DNA of 64,000 bases from an uncultured Bacilli bacterium (GTDB lineage Bacteria > Bacillota_I > Bacilli_A > RF39 > UBA660): NCBI GenBank assembly GCA_934154785.1, contig CAKPGL010000001.1, forward strand, positions 558,001 through 622,000. Reading direction: 5' to 3'. The translations under genes were made by a program, and so were the position numbers. Below, in pieces: positions 8,936-16,977 of the stretch (position 1 is the stretch's first letter; each line of letters opens with the position of its first letter). The notes under the pieces were generated by a model. It was not told the origin of the DNA and did no database searches. It saw only the letters and a program-made list of their open reading frames with translations.

Positions 8936-9012
8936 GTCCTCGTAGCTCAGTAGGATAGAGCAATCGCCTCCTAAGCGATAGGTCGTTGGTTCGATTCCAA
9001 TCGGGGACGCCA
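8936..9012 (+). tRNA. tRNA-Arg (anticodon CCT)
   Basis: Complete cloverleaf: acceptor GTCCTCG/CGGGGAC, D arm GCTC/GAGC, anticodon stem ATCGC/GCGAT with loop CTCCTAA, T arm GTTGG/CCAAT with TTCGATT, and an encoded CCA. The anticodon CCT reads AGG. An extended -10 (TGA then TATAAT, 8912-8920) lies 15 bases upstream. Confidence 0.97.
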
Positions 9013-9059
9013 TATTTATTTTGTTAAATATTTTAAGGAAAGAAAGGGTTGTTACAAAA

Positions 9060-10076
9060 ATGAAAAAGAAAGTTCTATCAATAGTTGCAAGCATTGTTTT
9101 ATTTGCGGCAATAGTATTTTTATCAAGTTACTATATTATTATACCAAGTACTAGAAAGATAAAAGAATTGGATAATAGTATTGTAAAACCAGATGATAAG
9201 ACAGCGTTAATTGCAGAAATCAATGAAAAATACGCTAATCTAGAAAATGAGATAGAAACTAAAAACGCTAATAAAGAAAAAGAATTAAAAAACAATTTAA
9301 TTGAAAAACAAGCATTAGAACAAAAAGAGTTTAGACAGAATGGATTCAGTAAGGAGTATTATACATTAAGTAGTGAAATAAGAGATATACAATCTGAATT
9401 AGCTAAGATTGAAATGGATAGAACTACTCAAAAATTCGATTTAAATGTTCAAAAAGAAAAAGAAATTAGACAGGTTAATTCGATGAATAATGATACTAAT
9501 AACGCTAAAAAAGTAGGATATATCTTGTTTATAGTTTTAGGTGGATTTATTATAGTGTTACCTTTATTATATTTATGGTCTAGTTTTAATTCAATTACTA
9601 AGTTATATAATATAGTAAAAGCAAGATGGAGTGAAGTTGATGTTTATCTAAAACAAAGAGCAGACTTAATTCCTAATATTGTAGAGTCTGTTAAAGGATA
9701 TTCTAAACATGAAAAAGATACGCTAACCGATGTAATTAGTGCTAGAAGTAAAGTTGCTAATGCTACTTCTAAGGAAGAAGAAATAAGTGCTAATGAAGAC
9801 TTAAGTAAAGCTGTTAAACAAATATTTGCTTTATCTGAAGATTATCCAGAATTAAAGGCTGATCAAAATTTTATGAATTTACAAAATAATTTACGTGTAA
9901 TCGAGGATAAAATATCAAGAGCTAGAACTGATTATAACTATGCTGTATTAAGATACAAAAACAAAATAGGTGTATTTCCCTCTAATATTGTAGCGGGTAT
10001 ATTTAGTTTTAAGCCAGAATTATTCTTTGAAATAAAAGAAGAAGAAAAAGAAAATCCAAAAATTAAATTTAATTAA
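9060..10076 (+). CDS. LemA family protein with N-terminal coiled-coil extension
   Basis: The C-terminal half (about residues 180-338) is a LemA domain: LYNIVKARWSEVDVYLKQR, RADLIPNIVESVKGY, and ARTDYNYAVLRYKNKIGVFP. Ordinary LemA proteins are near 190 aa with a single N-terminal helix. Here 338 aa include a first membrane segment (residues about 5-27), a charged coiled-coil of about 110 residues (repeated EIETKNANKEKELK-like heptads) and a second membrane segment (about 155-178) before LemA. The ATG 9060 has AAAGGG upstream; a TTG at 9021 is less likely. It may be co-transcribed with the tRNA. The function of LemA proteins is not settled. Confidence 0.85.
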   Translation: MKKKVLSIVASIVLFAAIVFLSSYYIIIPSTRKIKELDNSIVKPDDKTALIAEINEKYANLENEIETKNANKEKELKNNLIEKQALEQKEFRQNGFSKEYYTLSSEIRDIQSELAKIEMDRTTQKFDLNVQKEKEIRQVNSMNNDTNNAKKVGYILFIVLGGFIIVLPLLYLWSSFNSITKLYNIVKARWSEVDVYLKQRADLIPNIVESVKGYSKHEKDTLTDVISARSKVANATSKEEEISANEDLSKAVKQIFALSEDYPELKADQNFMNLQNNLRVIEDKISRARTDYNYAVLRYKNKIGVFPSNIVAGIFSFKPELFFEIKEEEKENPKIKFN

Positions 10077-10087
10077 ATAAGAAATAT

Positions 10088-10144
10088 AAAAATAGAATAA
10101 TAGTTTTGTTAATTATTTAGCTTAACTTAATTATTCTATTTTTT
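10088..10144 (+). terminator. Terminator after the LemA gene
   Basis: AAAAATAGAATAA pairs with TTATTCTATTTTT, with partial pairing inside the loop, ending in T6. Confidence 0.8.
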
Positions 10145-10145
10145 A

Positions 10146-10173
10146 TTGCATTTCTTTAAATTTTCAGTATAAT
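10146..10173 (+). promoter_or_regulatory. glmS promoter
   Basis: TTGCAT (10146-10151), 16-nt spacer, TATAAT (10168-10173), placed so that the transcript starts a few tens of bases before the ribozyme. Confidence 0.75.
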
Positions 10174-10198
10174 GTAATATAAAGGTAGAAGTAAATGG

Positions 10199-10345
10199 AG
10201 GTAATACTTTTATTTAGCGCCAGATCCACTTTGGATGACGAGGATGATGATTATCGAATATTCGGCGGGTATCATCACGGAATTGTGAATCGTTAGAAAT
10301 ACTTTTAAAAAATAAAATTGAGATTATAACAAAGGGGTATTTCAC
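10199..10345 (+). ncRNA. glmS ribozyme (glucosamine-6-phosphate-activated)
   Basis: Core signatures of the glmS ribozyme occur in order: AGCGCC at the cleavage site (cut expected between A10216 and G10217), GACGAGGATGATGATTATCG, and TTCGGCGGGTATCATCACGG. GATGATGAT and ATCATC pair as P2.1-type helices, and an AAAGGGGT segment near 10331 fits the 3' accessory pseudoknot region. The RNA lies between the glmS promoter and the glmS start. In the known class, glucosamine-6-phosphate is the cofactor for self-cleavage, which lowers glmS mRNA. The end positions are approximate. Confidence 0.93.
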
Positions 10346-10382
10346 ACATTTTTTTACTATGCAAGAAAAGGAGAAAATTAAA

Positions 10383-12194
10383 ATGTGTGGAATTGTTGGA
10401 TACGTTGGTAAAAATAACCAATGTATAAAAGTATTATTAGAAGGACTAAGTAAGTTAGAATATAGAGGATATGACTCAGCAGGAATCGCGTATCTTTCTG
10501 ATAATATAGTTAAAATAGAAAAAGAAGGTGGAAAATTAGAAAACTTAATTAATAAAGTAAATGATGATATTTCATCTAACTTAGGAATAGGGCATACGAG
10601 ATGGGCAACTCATGGTAAAGCAACTAGTATAAATGCCCATCCTCATCAAAACGGTAAATTTACTATTGTCCATAATGGTATTGTAGAAAACTATATGGAA
10701 TTAAAAGAAAAATTAATTAAACATGGTTATCAATTTAAATCTGATACTGATACTGAAGTAGTAAGTGCTGTAATGGATTATTTATATAAAAGTAATAAAG
10801 ATGTTTTATCATGTTTAAAAGAGGTAAATAATGTATTAAAAGGTTCTTATGCTTTGGGTATAATTTGTGATGATTATAAAGATAGATTATTTGTTATGAA
10901 AAAGAATAGTCCTTTAATATTAGGAATTGGAACTAATGAAAACTTTATTGCGTCAGATGTACCGGCTATTTTAGATAAAACTAATAAATATATTGCTTTA
11001 GAAGATGGTGATTACGGTGTAATCACTAGTGATAATATAAATATATTTAATAATGGTAAAGAAGTAAATTTAGAAGTTAAAGAATATGAATATGATGCTT
11101 CTAGTATTGATAAACAAGGTTATGAACATTATATGTTAAAAGAAATATATGAACAACCAGAAGTATTTAAAAAAACTATTAATAAATATTTAAATGATGA
11201 TATTAATTGTTTAATAGAAAAAATGCCAGACTTTTCTAAGTATCATAAAATTAGAATTGTTGCCTGTGGAAGTGCTATGCATGCAGGACTAGTGGGAAAA
11301 CAATTAATTGAAAATTACGCTAATATAAAAGTAGAAGTTGATATAGCTAGTGAATTTAGATATAACAAATTATTCTTAGATAAAGATGAATTAGTAATAG
11401 TTATATCTCAATCTGGGGAAACAGCAGATACTTTAGAAGCAGTAAAAATTGCTAAAAATAATGGTAATGATACATTAGGAATTATTAATGAAAAGGGTAG
11501 TTCTATTGCTAGAAATACTAAAATGGTTCTTTATACAGAAGCTGGTAAGGAAATTGCTGTAGCAACCACTAAAGCATATTCTGCCCAAGTAGCAACTTTA
11601 GCACTTATTGCTCTTAACATAGCGACTTCTAAAAACACTATCGATAAACAAGAAATTAAGGAACTTTTAAAAGATATAAAAAATATACCTAATTATATGA
11701 TAGAATTATTAGATAATAATGAGTATTATAAAGAAATAGCGGAAACAATAAAAGGTAATAATGATATATTCTTTATTGGTCGAGGCGTAGACTATGCTCT
11801 TGCTATGGAGGGTTCTTTAAAACTAAAAGAGATTTCTTACTTACATAGTGAAGCTTACGCTGCGGGAGAATTAAAACATGGAACTATATCTTTGATAGAC
11901 GAAGGTACACCAGTAATTGCGATAGTTACTGATGAACATATTTCATCAAAAACTATTAACAATATTAAAGAAGTTAAATCCCGTGGTGCTTATGTTATAT
12001 ATATTACTAATGATATAACTAATAAGGACAGTTCTTTTTACGATAAAAAGGTAATTATTCCTAAAGTAAATAACTTATTCTCACCACTTCTTACTATCAT
12101 ACCATTACAATATATAGCGTATTATCTTGCTAAAATAAATAATTGTAGTATTGATAAACCTAAGAATTTAGCTAAATCAGTAACAGTTGAATAA
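10383..12194 (+). CDS. glmS: Glutamine:fructose-6-phosphate aminotransferase
   Basis: Makes glucosamine-6-phosphate from fructose-6-phosphate and glutamine, the first step to UDP-GlcNAc. The class II glutaminase domain starts MCGIVGYVG, so Cys1 becomes the nucleophile after Met removal, and has RGYDSAG and GHTRWATHG. Two SIS isomerase domains follow (SQSGETADTLEA; GRGVDYALAMEGSLKLKE), and the protein ends LAKSVTVE as the family does. The ATG at 10383 has AAGGAG ten bases upstream; an in-frame ATG at 10359 would bury the catalytic Cys and was rejected. 603 aa. Controlled by the upstream ribozyme. Confidence 0.98.
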   Translation: MCGIVGYVGKNNQCIKVLLEGLSKLEYRGYDSAGIAYLSDNIVKIEKEGGKLENLINKVNDDISSNLGIGHTRWATHGKATSINAHPHQNGKFTIVHNGIVENYMELKEKLIKHGYQFKSDTDTEVVSAVMDYLYKSNKDVLSCLKEVNNVLKGSYALGIICDDYKDRLFVMKKNSPLILGIGTNENFIASDVPAILDKTNKYIALEDGDYGVITSDNINIFNNGKEVNLEVKEYEYDASSIDKQGYEHYMLKEIYEQPEVFKKTINKYLNDDINCLIEKMPDFSKYHKIRIVACGSAMHAGLVGKQLIENYANIKVEVDIASEFRYNKLFLDKDELVIVISQSGETADTLEAVKIAKNNGNDTLGIINEKGSSIARNTKMVLYTEAGKEIAVATTKAYSAQVATLALIALNIATSKNTIDKQEIKELLKDIKNIPNYMIELLDNNEYYKEIAETIKGNNDIFFIGRGVDYALAMEGSLKLKEISYLHSEAYAAGELKHGTISLIDEGTPVIAIVTDEHISSKTINNIKEVKSRGAYVIYITNDITNKDSSFYDKKVIIPKVNNLFSPLLTIIPLQYIAYYLAKINNCSIDKPKNLAKSVTVE

Positions 12195-12198
12195 CAAA

Positions 12199-12226
12199 AA
12201 ACCTATAGGCTATTGTCTATAGGTTT
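12199..12226. terminator. Bidirectional terminator between glmS and alr
   Basis: AAACCTATAG/CTATAGGTTT, a 10-bp stem with an 8-nt loop. The T tract is strong on the minus strand (T6, for alr) and weaker on the plus strand. Confidence 0.8.
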
Positions 12227-13283
12227 ATTTATATACTAAAGGTACACGGCTACTTATATTACACATTATTTCATAGGGAATAGTATCTAGATAATTAGCA
12301 ATTTCTTTTATATGATTATTATCTTTAATTATTTCTACTTTATCATATAACTTAATAGTATCATCAATTTTAATAAATAGCATATCCATACAGATGTTAC
12401 CAACTATTTTATATGGTTTATTGTTAATATAAACATATCTACCAGTATTCTTTCTAATTATGCCATCAGCATATCCAATAGCGACAACACCAATTATTTC
12501 AGTATCATTTGCCTTATAAATACCATTATAACCAATAGTATCACCACTATTTAGTTCATGTATTTGAATAATTTCACTATATAATTTGAAAGTTGATTTT
12601 AGTTTAATATTATTTACTTCATTAAATCCATACATAATAATACCTAAACGGCAGCCATTAACAAACTCAGGTTTTTCATATCTTTCCATTGCTTCACTAG
12701 CTTGAAAGTGAATAATCTTAATATTTTCATGTTTTACAACGTTATACATTTTAGTAAAAACTTCTATTTGTTTAGTTGTATTCGTATTATTACTAGCTTC
12801 GTAAATGTGGGTATATAATCCCTCAATATTAGCGCTTTTTTCCTTTAATAAATTAACTATTGTAATTAAGTCTTCTTCTTTACTTATGCCTAAACGGTTC
12901 ATACCAGTATTAATTTTTAAGTGGACTTTTAAATTTTCTATGTTCATATCAGTTATTTCTAACATATATTCTAAAGAATTTATAGTTATAGTTATATTGT
13001 TTTCAAGACAAAGATATATATAGTTACTAGGAATATGTCCTAGACATAAAATTGGCGTATCAATTTTATTTTCTCTTATTTCTAAAGCTTCTTCTAATGT
13101 TGCGACCGCTAAATAGTTACAGCCACCTTCTATGATACTAGGTATACTTTTAATGCCACTACCATAACAATTAGCTTTAACTACACCAAAGTAGTATTTA
13201 TAATTGTTATACTTATTTATAATAGTTTTAACATTATATTTGATATTTTTTAAATTAATTTCTTTATAAGTTTTACGATACAT
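12225..13283 (-). CDS. alr: Alanine racemase
   Basis: PLP enzyme making D-alanine for peptidoglycan. The PLP lysine is in GVVKANCYGSG near the N-terminus. The catalytic tyrosine region GDTIGYNGIY and the AIGYADG and GNICMDM motifs follow in the usual order. 352 aa, slightly short but intact. The start ATG at 13283 has AGAGGTGAT upstream. It converges with glmS, shares its terminator, and has its own promoter. Confidence 0.96.
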   Translation of the reverse strand: MYRKTYKEINLKNIKYNVKTIINKYNNYKYYFGVVKANCYGSGIKSIPSIIEGGCNYLAVATLEEALEIRENKIDTPILCLGHIPSNYIYLCLENNITITINSLEYMLEITDMNIENLKVHLKINTGMNRLGISKEEDLITIVNLLKEKSANIEGLYTHIYEASNNTNTTKQIEVFTKMYNVVKHENIKIIHFQASEAMERYEKPEFVNGCRLGIIMYGFNEVNNIKLKSTFKLYSEIIQIHELNSGDTIGYNGIYKANDTEIIGVVAIGYADGIIRKNTGRYVYINNKPYKIVGNICMDMLFIKIDDTIKLYDKVEIIKDNNHIKEIANYLDTIPYEIMCNISSRVPLVYK

Positions 13284-13313
13284 TAAATCACCTCTATAAT
13301 AAAATTCTATTTA

Positions 13314-13342
13314 ATTTTAACATATTTATAACTGTTTAACAA
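13314..13342 (-). promoter_or_regulatory. alr promoter
   Basis: On the minus strand TTGTTA, 17-nt spacer, TAAAAT. Confidence 0.65.
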
Positions 13343-13361
13343 TATAATTAATATTTTCTAC

Positions 13362-13391
13362 TTGACTTTAAAGTTTTAAAATTTGTATAAT
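13362..13391 (+). promoter_or_regulatory. Promoter of the rmlD-rmlC fusion
   Basis: TTGACT (13362-13367), 18-nt spacer, TATAAT (13386-13391). Confidence 0.75.
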
Positions 13392-13418
13392 TAATTTGAA
13401 ATGGTAGGGGGGAAACTT

Positions 13419-14858
13419 ATGAAGTATTTAATAACTGGTTCTAATGGGCAATTAGGTTATGATATAAATAAAGAATTAGTAGATAGAAACGTAAAAGATA
13501 TTTTTTTAGGTACAAGAGAAAATTTAGACATAACTAATGAAAACCAAGTAAAAGAATGTTTATTAAGTTATAAACCTGATGTAATATTTCATTGTGCGGC
13601 TTATACTAAGGTAGATGCTGCGGAAACAGATAGAGATGCTTGCTACAATGTAAATGTTAATGGTACAAAGAATATAGTTAAGTATGCTAAAGAAATAGGT
13701 AGTAAGGTTGTTTATTTTAGTACAGATTATGTATTTGATGGTACTAAAGATAATCTTTATGATGAGATAGATAAACCTAATCCCATAAATTATTATGGAC
13801 TAACTAAATATTTAGGTGAAGAAGAAGTAAAAACAAGTAATAATTATTTAATAGTGCGTATTTCTTGGGTGTTTGGTATTAATGGTAATAACTTTGTAAA
13901 AACTATGATTAAATTAGGTAAAGCTAAAGAATCTTTAAATGTAATATCTGATCAAATTGGTAGTCCTACCTATACTAAAGATTTAGCTAAAAAAATTGTA
14001 GATATGGTAGATAAAAATTTTATAGGAATATTTAATATTACTAATGAAGGCTATTGCAGTTGGAATGAGTTTGCTAAAGAAATCATGAAAATAAATAATA
14101 TTGATATAAAAGTAAATGAAATTTCAACAGCGGAATATAAGAGTGCTACTAAAAGGCCATTAAATTCAAAGTTAAATAAAAGTAAATTAATTTCAAGTGG
14201 TTTTGATGCTTTACCAACATGGCAAGATGCTTTAAATAGGTTTAATATTGAATTAAAACAAAGTGAGGGTAAAAAAATGCTGGGTGTTACAGAAACATGT
14301 TTAAAGGATTGTTACATATTAAATCCTAGTAAATTTGGTGATGATAGAGGTTACTTTAGCCCATTTTTTATACAGGAAGAATTACGTAAGAACAATATAT
14401 ACTTTGCTGGTGTAGTACAGTGTAGTCGTAGTAAAAGTTCTAAGGGTGTAATTAGAGGATTACATTATCAAAAAGATCCTAAGTGTCAAGCAAAGATAGT
14501 TGAAGTCATTAAAGGCAGTGTGATAGATGTAGTTGTAGATATTCGTGTTGGATCTCCAACTTATGGCAAAAGTTTTACAACATATTTAAGTAGTGATAAT
14601 AATACTCAATTATTTGTTCCACGTGGTTTTGCTCATGGCTTTATTAGTTTAGAGGATGATACAATATTTCAATATTTGGTAGATAATGATTATGCTCCAG
14701 AATTAGAAGATGGAATTTATTGGAATGATCCAGATTTAGATATTAACTGGCAAGAAATTTTTAAAGAGTATGATATAAAAAATATATCAATGACTACAAA
14801 AGATACAATGCGCCAAAAACTTAGTGATAAAGAAATAGATTTTAGATACAATAAATAA
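13419..14858 (+). CDS. Fused dTDP-4-dehydrorhamnose reductase / 3,5-epimerase (RmlD-RmlC)
   Basis: Residues 1 to about 283 are RmlD: GSNGQLGYD nucleotide-binding loop, STDYVFDG, and the YYGLTKYLGE catalytic Tyr/Lys pair. From Met287 to 479 is a complete RmlC: DDRGYFSPFF, KGVIRGLHYQ, PRGFAHGF. Together they carry out the last two steps of dTDP-L-rhamnose synthesis. These are normally separate genes. At the junction the DNA reads AGTGAGGG, seven bases, ATG (14277), a good ribosome-binding site and start, so RmlC may also be made alone. The ATG 13419 follows GGGGGG; an ATG at 13401 overlaps that site. rmlA and rmlB lie just downstream. Confidence 0.93.
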   Translation: MKYLITGSNGQLGYDINKELVDRNVKDIFLGTRENLDITNENQVKECLLSYKPDVIFHCAAYTKVDAAETDRDACYNVNVNGTKNIVKYAKEIGSKVVYFSTDYVFDGTKDNLYDEIDKPNPINYYGLTKYLGEEEVKTSNNYLIVRISWVFGINGNNFVKTMIKLGKAKESLNVISDQIGSPTYTKDLAKKIVDMVDKNFIGIFNITNEGYCSWNEFAKEIMKINNIDIKVNEISTAEYKSATKRPLNSKLNKSKLISSGFDALPTWQDALNRFNIELKQSEGKKMLGVTETCLKDCYILNPSKFGDDRGYFSPFFIQEELRKNNIYFAGVVQCSRSKSSKGVIRGLHYQKDPKCQAKIVEVIKGSVIDVVVDIRVGSPTYGKSFTTYLSSDNNTQLFVPRGFAHGFISLEDDTIFQYLVDNDYAPELEDGIYWNDPDLDINWQEIFKEYDIKNISMTTKDTMRQKLSDKEIDFRYNK

Positions 14859-14861
14859 TAA

Positions 14862-14897
14862 AAAAGATATGTCTTAGTACCTGACATATCTTTTGTT
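14862..14897. terminator. Bidirectional terminator between rmlDC and tRNA-Lys
   Basis: AAAAGATATGTC/GACATATCTTTT, 12-bp stem with a 9-nt loop. T-rich tails occur on both strands. Confidence 0.85.
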
Positions 14898-14904
14898 CTT
14901 TAGA

Positions 14905-14980
14905 TGGTGTCTTCTTGGGGGCTCGAACCCCAGACCCACTGATTAAGAGTCAGTTGCTCTACCAACTGAGCTAAGAAGAC
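14905..14980 (-). tRNA. tRNA-Lys (anticodon CTT)
   Basis: Read on the minus strand: acceptor GTCTTCT/AGAAGAC, D arm GCTC/GAGC, anticodon stem ACTGA/TCAGT with loop CTCTTAA, T arm TGGGG/CCCCA, encoded CCA. The anticodon CTT reads AAG. It sits antisense between rmlDC and rmlA. Confidence 0.97.
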
Positions 14981-14999
14981 ATTTCCTTAAAACATATTG

Positions 15000-15028
15000 A
15001 GTATAACACATTTTACTCTAGTAATCAA
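15000..15028 (-). promoter_or_regulatory. tRNA-Lys promoter
   Basis: On the minus strand TTGATT, 17-nt spacer, TATACT. Confidence 0.75.
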
Positions 15029-15077
15029 GACTAGAATAAAAAAATTAGCAAAAATTTAGAAAAAATTTTGTTGTTTA

Positions 15078-15106
15078 TTGAAATGTATAATTAAATGTGT
15101 TATCCT
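15078..15106 (+). promoter_or_regulatory. rmlA-rmlB promoter
   Basis: TTGAAA (15078-15083), 17-nt spacer, TATCCT (15101-15106). A second TATAAT at 15086-15091 lacks a well-spaced -35. Confidence 0.55.
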
Positions 15107-15135
15107 TTTATTAGAACGGTAGGGGGTAGATGCTC

Positions 15136-16014
15136 TTGAAAGGTATTATTTTAGCGGGTGGATCTGGTACCAGATTAAATCCACTAACAAAGGTTATTTC
15201 TAAACAATTGTTACCAGTTTATGATAAACCAATGATTTATTATCCTTTGTCAGTTTTGATGCAGGCGGGAATTAGAGAAATACTTATTATATCAACTCCA
15301 GAAGATACCCCTAAGTTTATGAAATTATTTGGTGATGGTAGTGACTTTGGTTTAAAATTAGATTATAAAATACAACCTAAACCCGAAGGCTTAGCCCAAG
15401 CATTTATTTTAGGAGAAAGTTTTTTAGATAATGAAAGTGCTTGTATGATACTTGGCGACAATATTTTTTATGATAAAGATTTAAGTAAGAAATTAAAGAG
15501 TGCTGTTAATAAAAAAAGTGGAGCGACTATTTTTGCTTATAAAGTTCTAAATCCCAAAAGATTTGGAGTTATAGAATTTGATGAAAAAAAGAAAGTTATT
15601 AGTATTGAAGAAAAGCCAGAAAATCCTAAGAGTAATTATTGCGTAACAGGTTTATACTTTTATGATAACAAAGTAGTTGATTATGCCAAAGGTTTAAAGC
15701 CAAGTAAAAGAGGCGAATTAGAAATAACAGACCTTAATAATATATATTTACATAATAATGAGTTGAGTGTTGAAGTATTAGGTGATACTTCTAAATGGAT
15801 GGATGCAGGCACTATTGAAAGTTTATTTGAAACTAGTGAATTTGTAAGACAACAAGAAAAAACAGATAAAAGTAAAATAGGATGTTTAGAAGAAATAGCT
15901 TATAAAAACGGTTGGATAAGTTTAGAAAAATTAAAAGAAAATATTTTGAAAATTGGACTTAGTGAGTACCGTATTTATTTAGAAAATTTATTGATGGGGG
16001 AACATAAAAAATGA
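15136..16014 (+). CDS. rmlA: Glucose-1-phosphate thymidylyltransferase
   Basis: Makes dTDP-glucose from dTTP and glucose-1-phosphate, the first step to dTDP-rhamnose. The signature KGIILAGGSGTRLNPLT, then KQLLPVYDKPMIYYPL, the metal-site MILGDNIFY and the EEKP segment are all present. 292 aa, the long form. I favour the TTG at 15136 (nine bases after AGGGGG, giving MKGIILAGG) over the ATG at 15130, which is only three bases from that site. The stop overlaps the rmlB start by four bases. Confidence 0.96.
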   Translation: MKGIILAGGSGTRLNPLTKVISKQLLPVYDKPMIYYPLSVLMQAGIREILIISTPEDTPKFMKLFGDGSDFGLKLDYKIQPKPEGLAQAFILGESFLDNESACMILGDNIFYDKDLSKKLKSAVNKKSGATIFAYKVLNPKRFGVIEFDEKKKVISIEEKPENPKSNYCVTGLYFYDNKVVDYAKGLKPSKRGELEITDLNNIYLHNNELSVEVLGDTSKWMDAGTIESLFETSEFVRQQEKTDKSKIGCLEEIAYKNGWISLEKLKENILKIGLSEYRIYLENLLMGEHKK

Positions 16015-16961
16015 AAATAGTTGTTACAGGAGGAGCCGGCTTTATCGGCACAAATTTTATTTACTATGAACTTAAGAATCATCCTAGTGATGAAATAATA
16101 TGTCTTGATAACTTAACGTACGCTGGAAATATAGAGAATTTAAGAGAAGCTCTTACGTACTTAAATTTTAGATTTATTAAAGTTGATATAGCTGATACAT
16201 TAAAAATAGATGAAATCTTTGATAAGTATCGCCCAGATATTGTAATTAATTTTGCGGCTGAAAGTCACGTTGATAGATCTATATCTGATCCAGAAATATT
16301 TGCTAGAACTAATATTTTAGGTACTCAAAATTTAATGAGTGCTTGTAAAAAGTATAATGTTTTAAGATTTCATCAAGTATCTACTGATGAAGTTTATGGT
16401 GATTTACCACTTGATAGATCTGATTTATTATTTAAAGAAGATTCACCTTTAAAAGCTAGTAGTCCTTATAGTGCGTCAAAAGCTTCAGCAGATTTAATGG
16501 TTATGGCTTATTATAGAACTTTTAATTTACCAGTTACTATTAGTAGATGTAGTAATAATTATGGACCTTATCAACATAAGGAAAAATTAATACCCCTTAT
16601 GATTAATAATGCCATGAATAATGACAAATTACCAATCTATGGTGATGGCAAAAATGTACGTGATTGGATTTATGTTGAAGATCATTGTTCCGCTATAGAT
16701 ACGATAGTAAGAAAGGGTACTGTCGGAGAAATTTATAATGTTGGTTCTAATAATGAAAAGACCAACTTGGAAATAGTAGATACTATTTTAAACAGTTTAA
16801 ATAAGTCTAAAAAATTAATTTCTTTTGTAGCGGATCGACCAGGACATGATTTAAGATACGCAATTGATTGTGAAAAAATAAAAAAAGAACTTTGTTGGTG
16901 TGCAATGACTTCCTTTAATGAAGGAATGCGTAAAACAATAGAGTGGTATAAAAATAATTAG
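16011..16961 (+). CDS. rmlB: dTDP-glucose 4,6-dehydratase
   Basis: Second step of dTDP-rhamnose synthesis, an NAD-dependent SDR enzyme. Contains TGGAGFIGTNF, the Asp-Glu active-site pair in STDEVYG, and YSASKAS with the catalytic Tyr and Lys. 316 aa, a little shorter than the usual 330-350, with the trimming at the C-terminus. Translationally coupled to rmlA through ATGA. No terminator is seen before the next gene, so transcription may run into the polysaccharide block. Confidence 0.96.
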   Translation: MKIVVTGGAGFIGTNFIYYELKNHPSDEIICLDNLTYAGNIENLREALTYLNFRFIKVDIADTLKIDEIFDKYRPDIVINFAAESHVDRSISDPEIFARTNILGTQNLMSACKKYNVLRFHQVSTDEVYGDLPLDRSDLLFKEDSPLKASSPYSASKASADLMVMAYYRTFNLPVTISRCSNNYGPYQHKEKLIPLMINNAMNNDKLPIYGDGKNVRDWIYVEDHCSAIDTIVRKGTVGEIYNVGSNNEKTNLEIVDTILNSLNKSKKLISFVADRPGHDLRYAIDCEKIKKELCWCAMTSFNEGMRKTIEWYKNN

Positions 16962-16977
16962 TAGAAGTAGTGATATA

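Noticed and set aside
15086..15091. TATAAT as the rmlA -10 box
   Set aside because: No -35 at 16-18 bases; the pair TTGAAA/TATCCT further downstream is better spaced.
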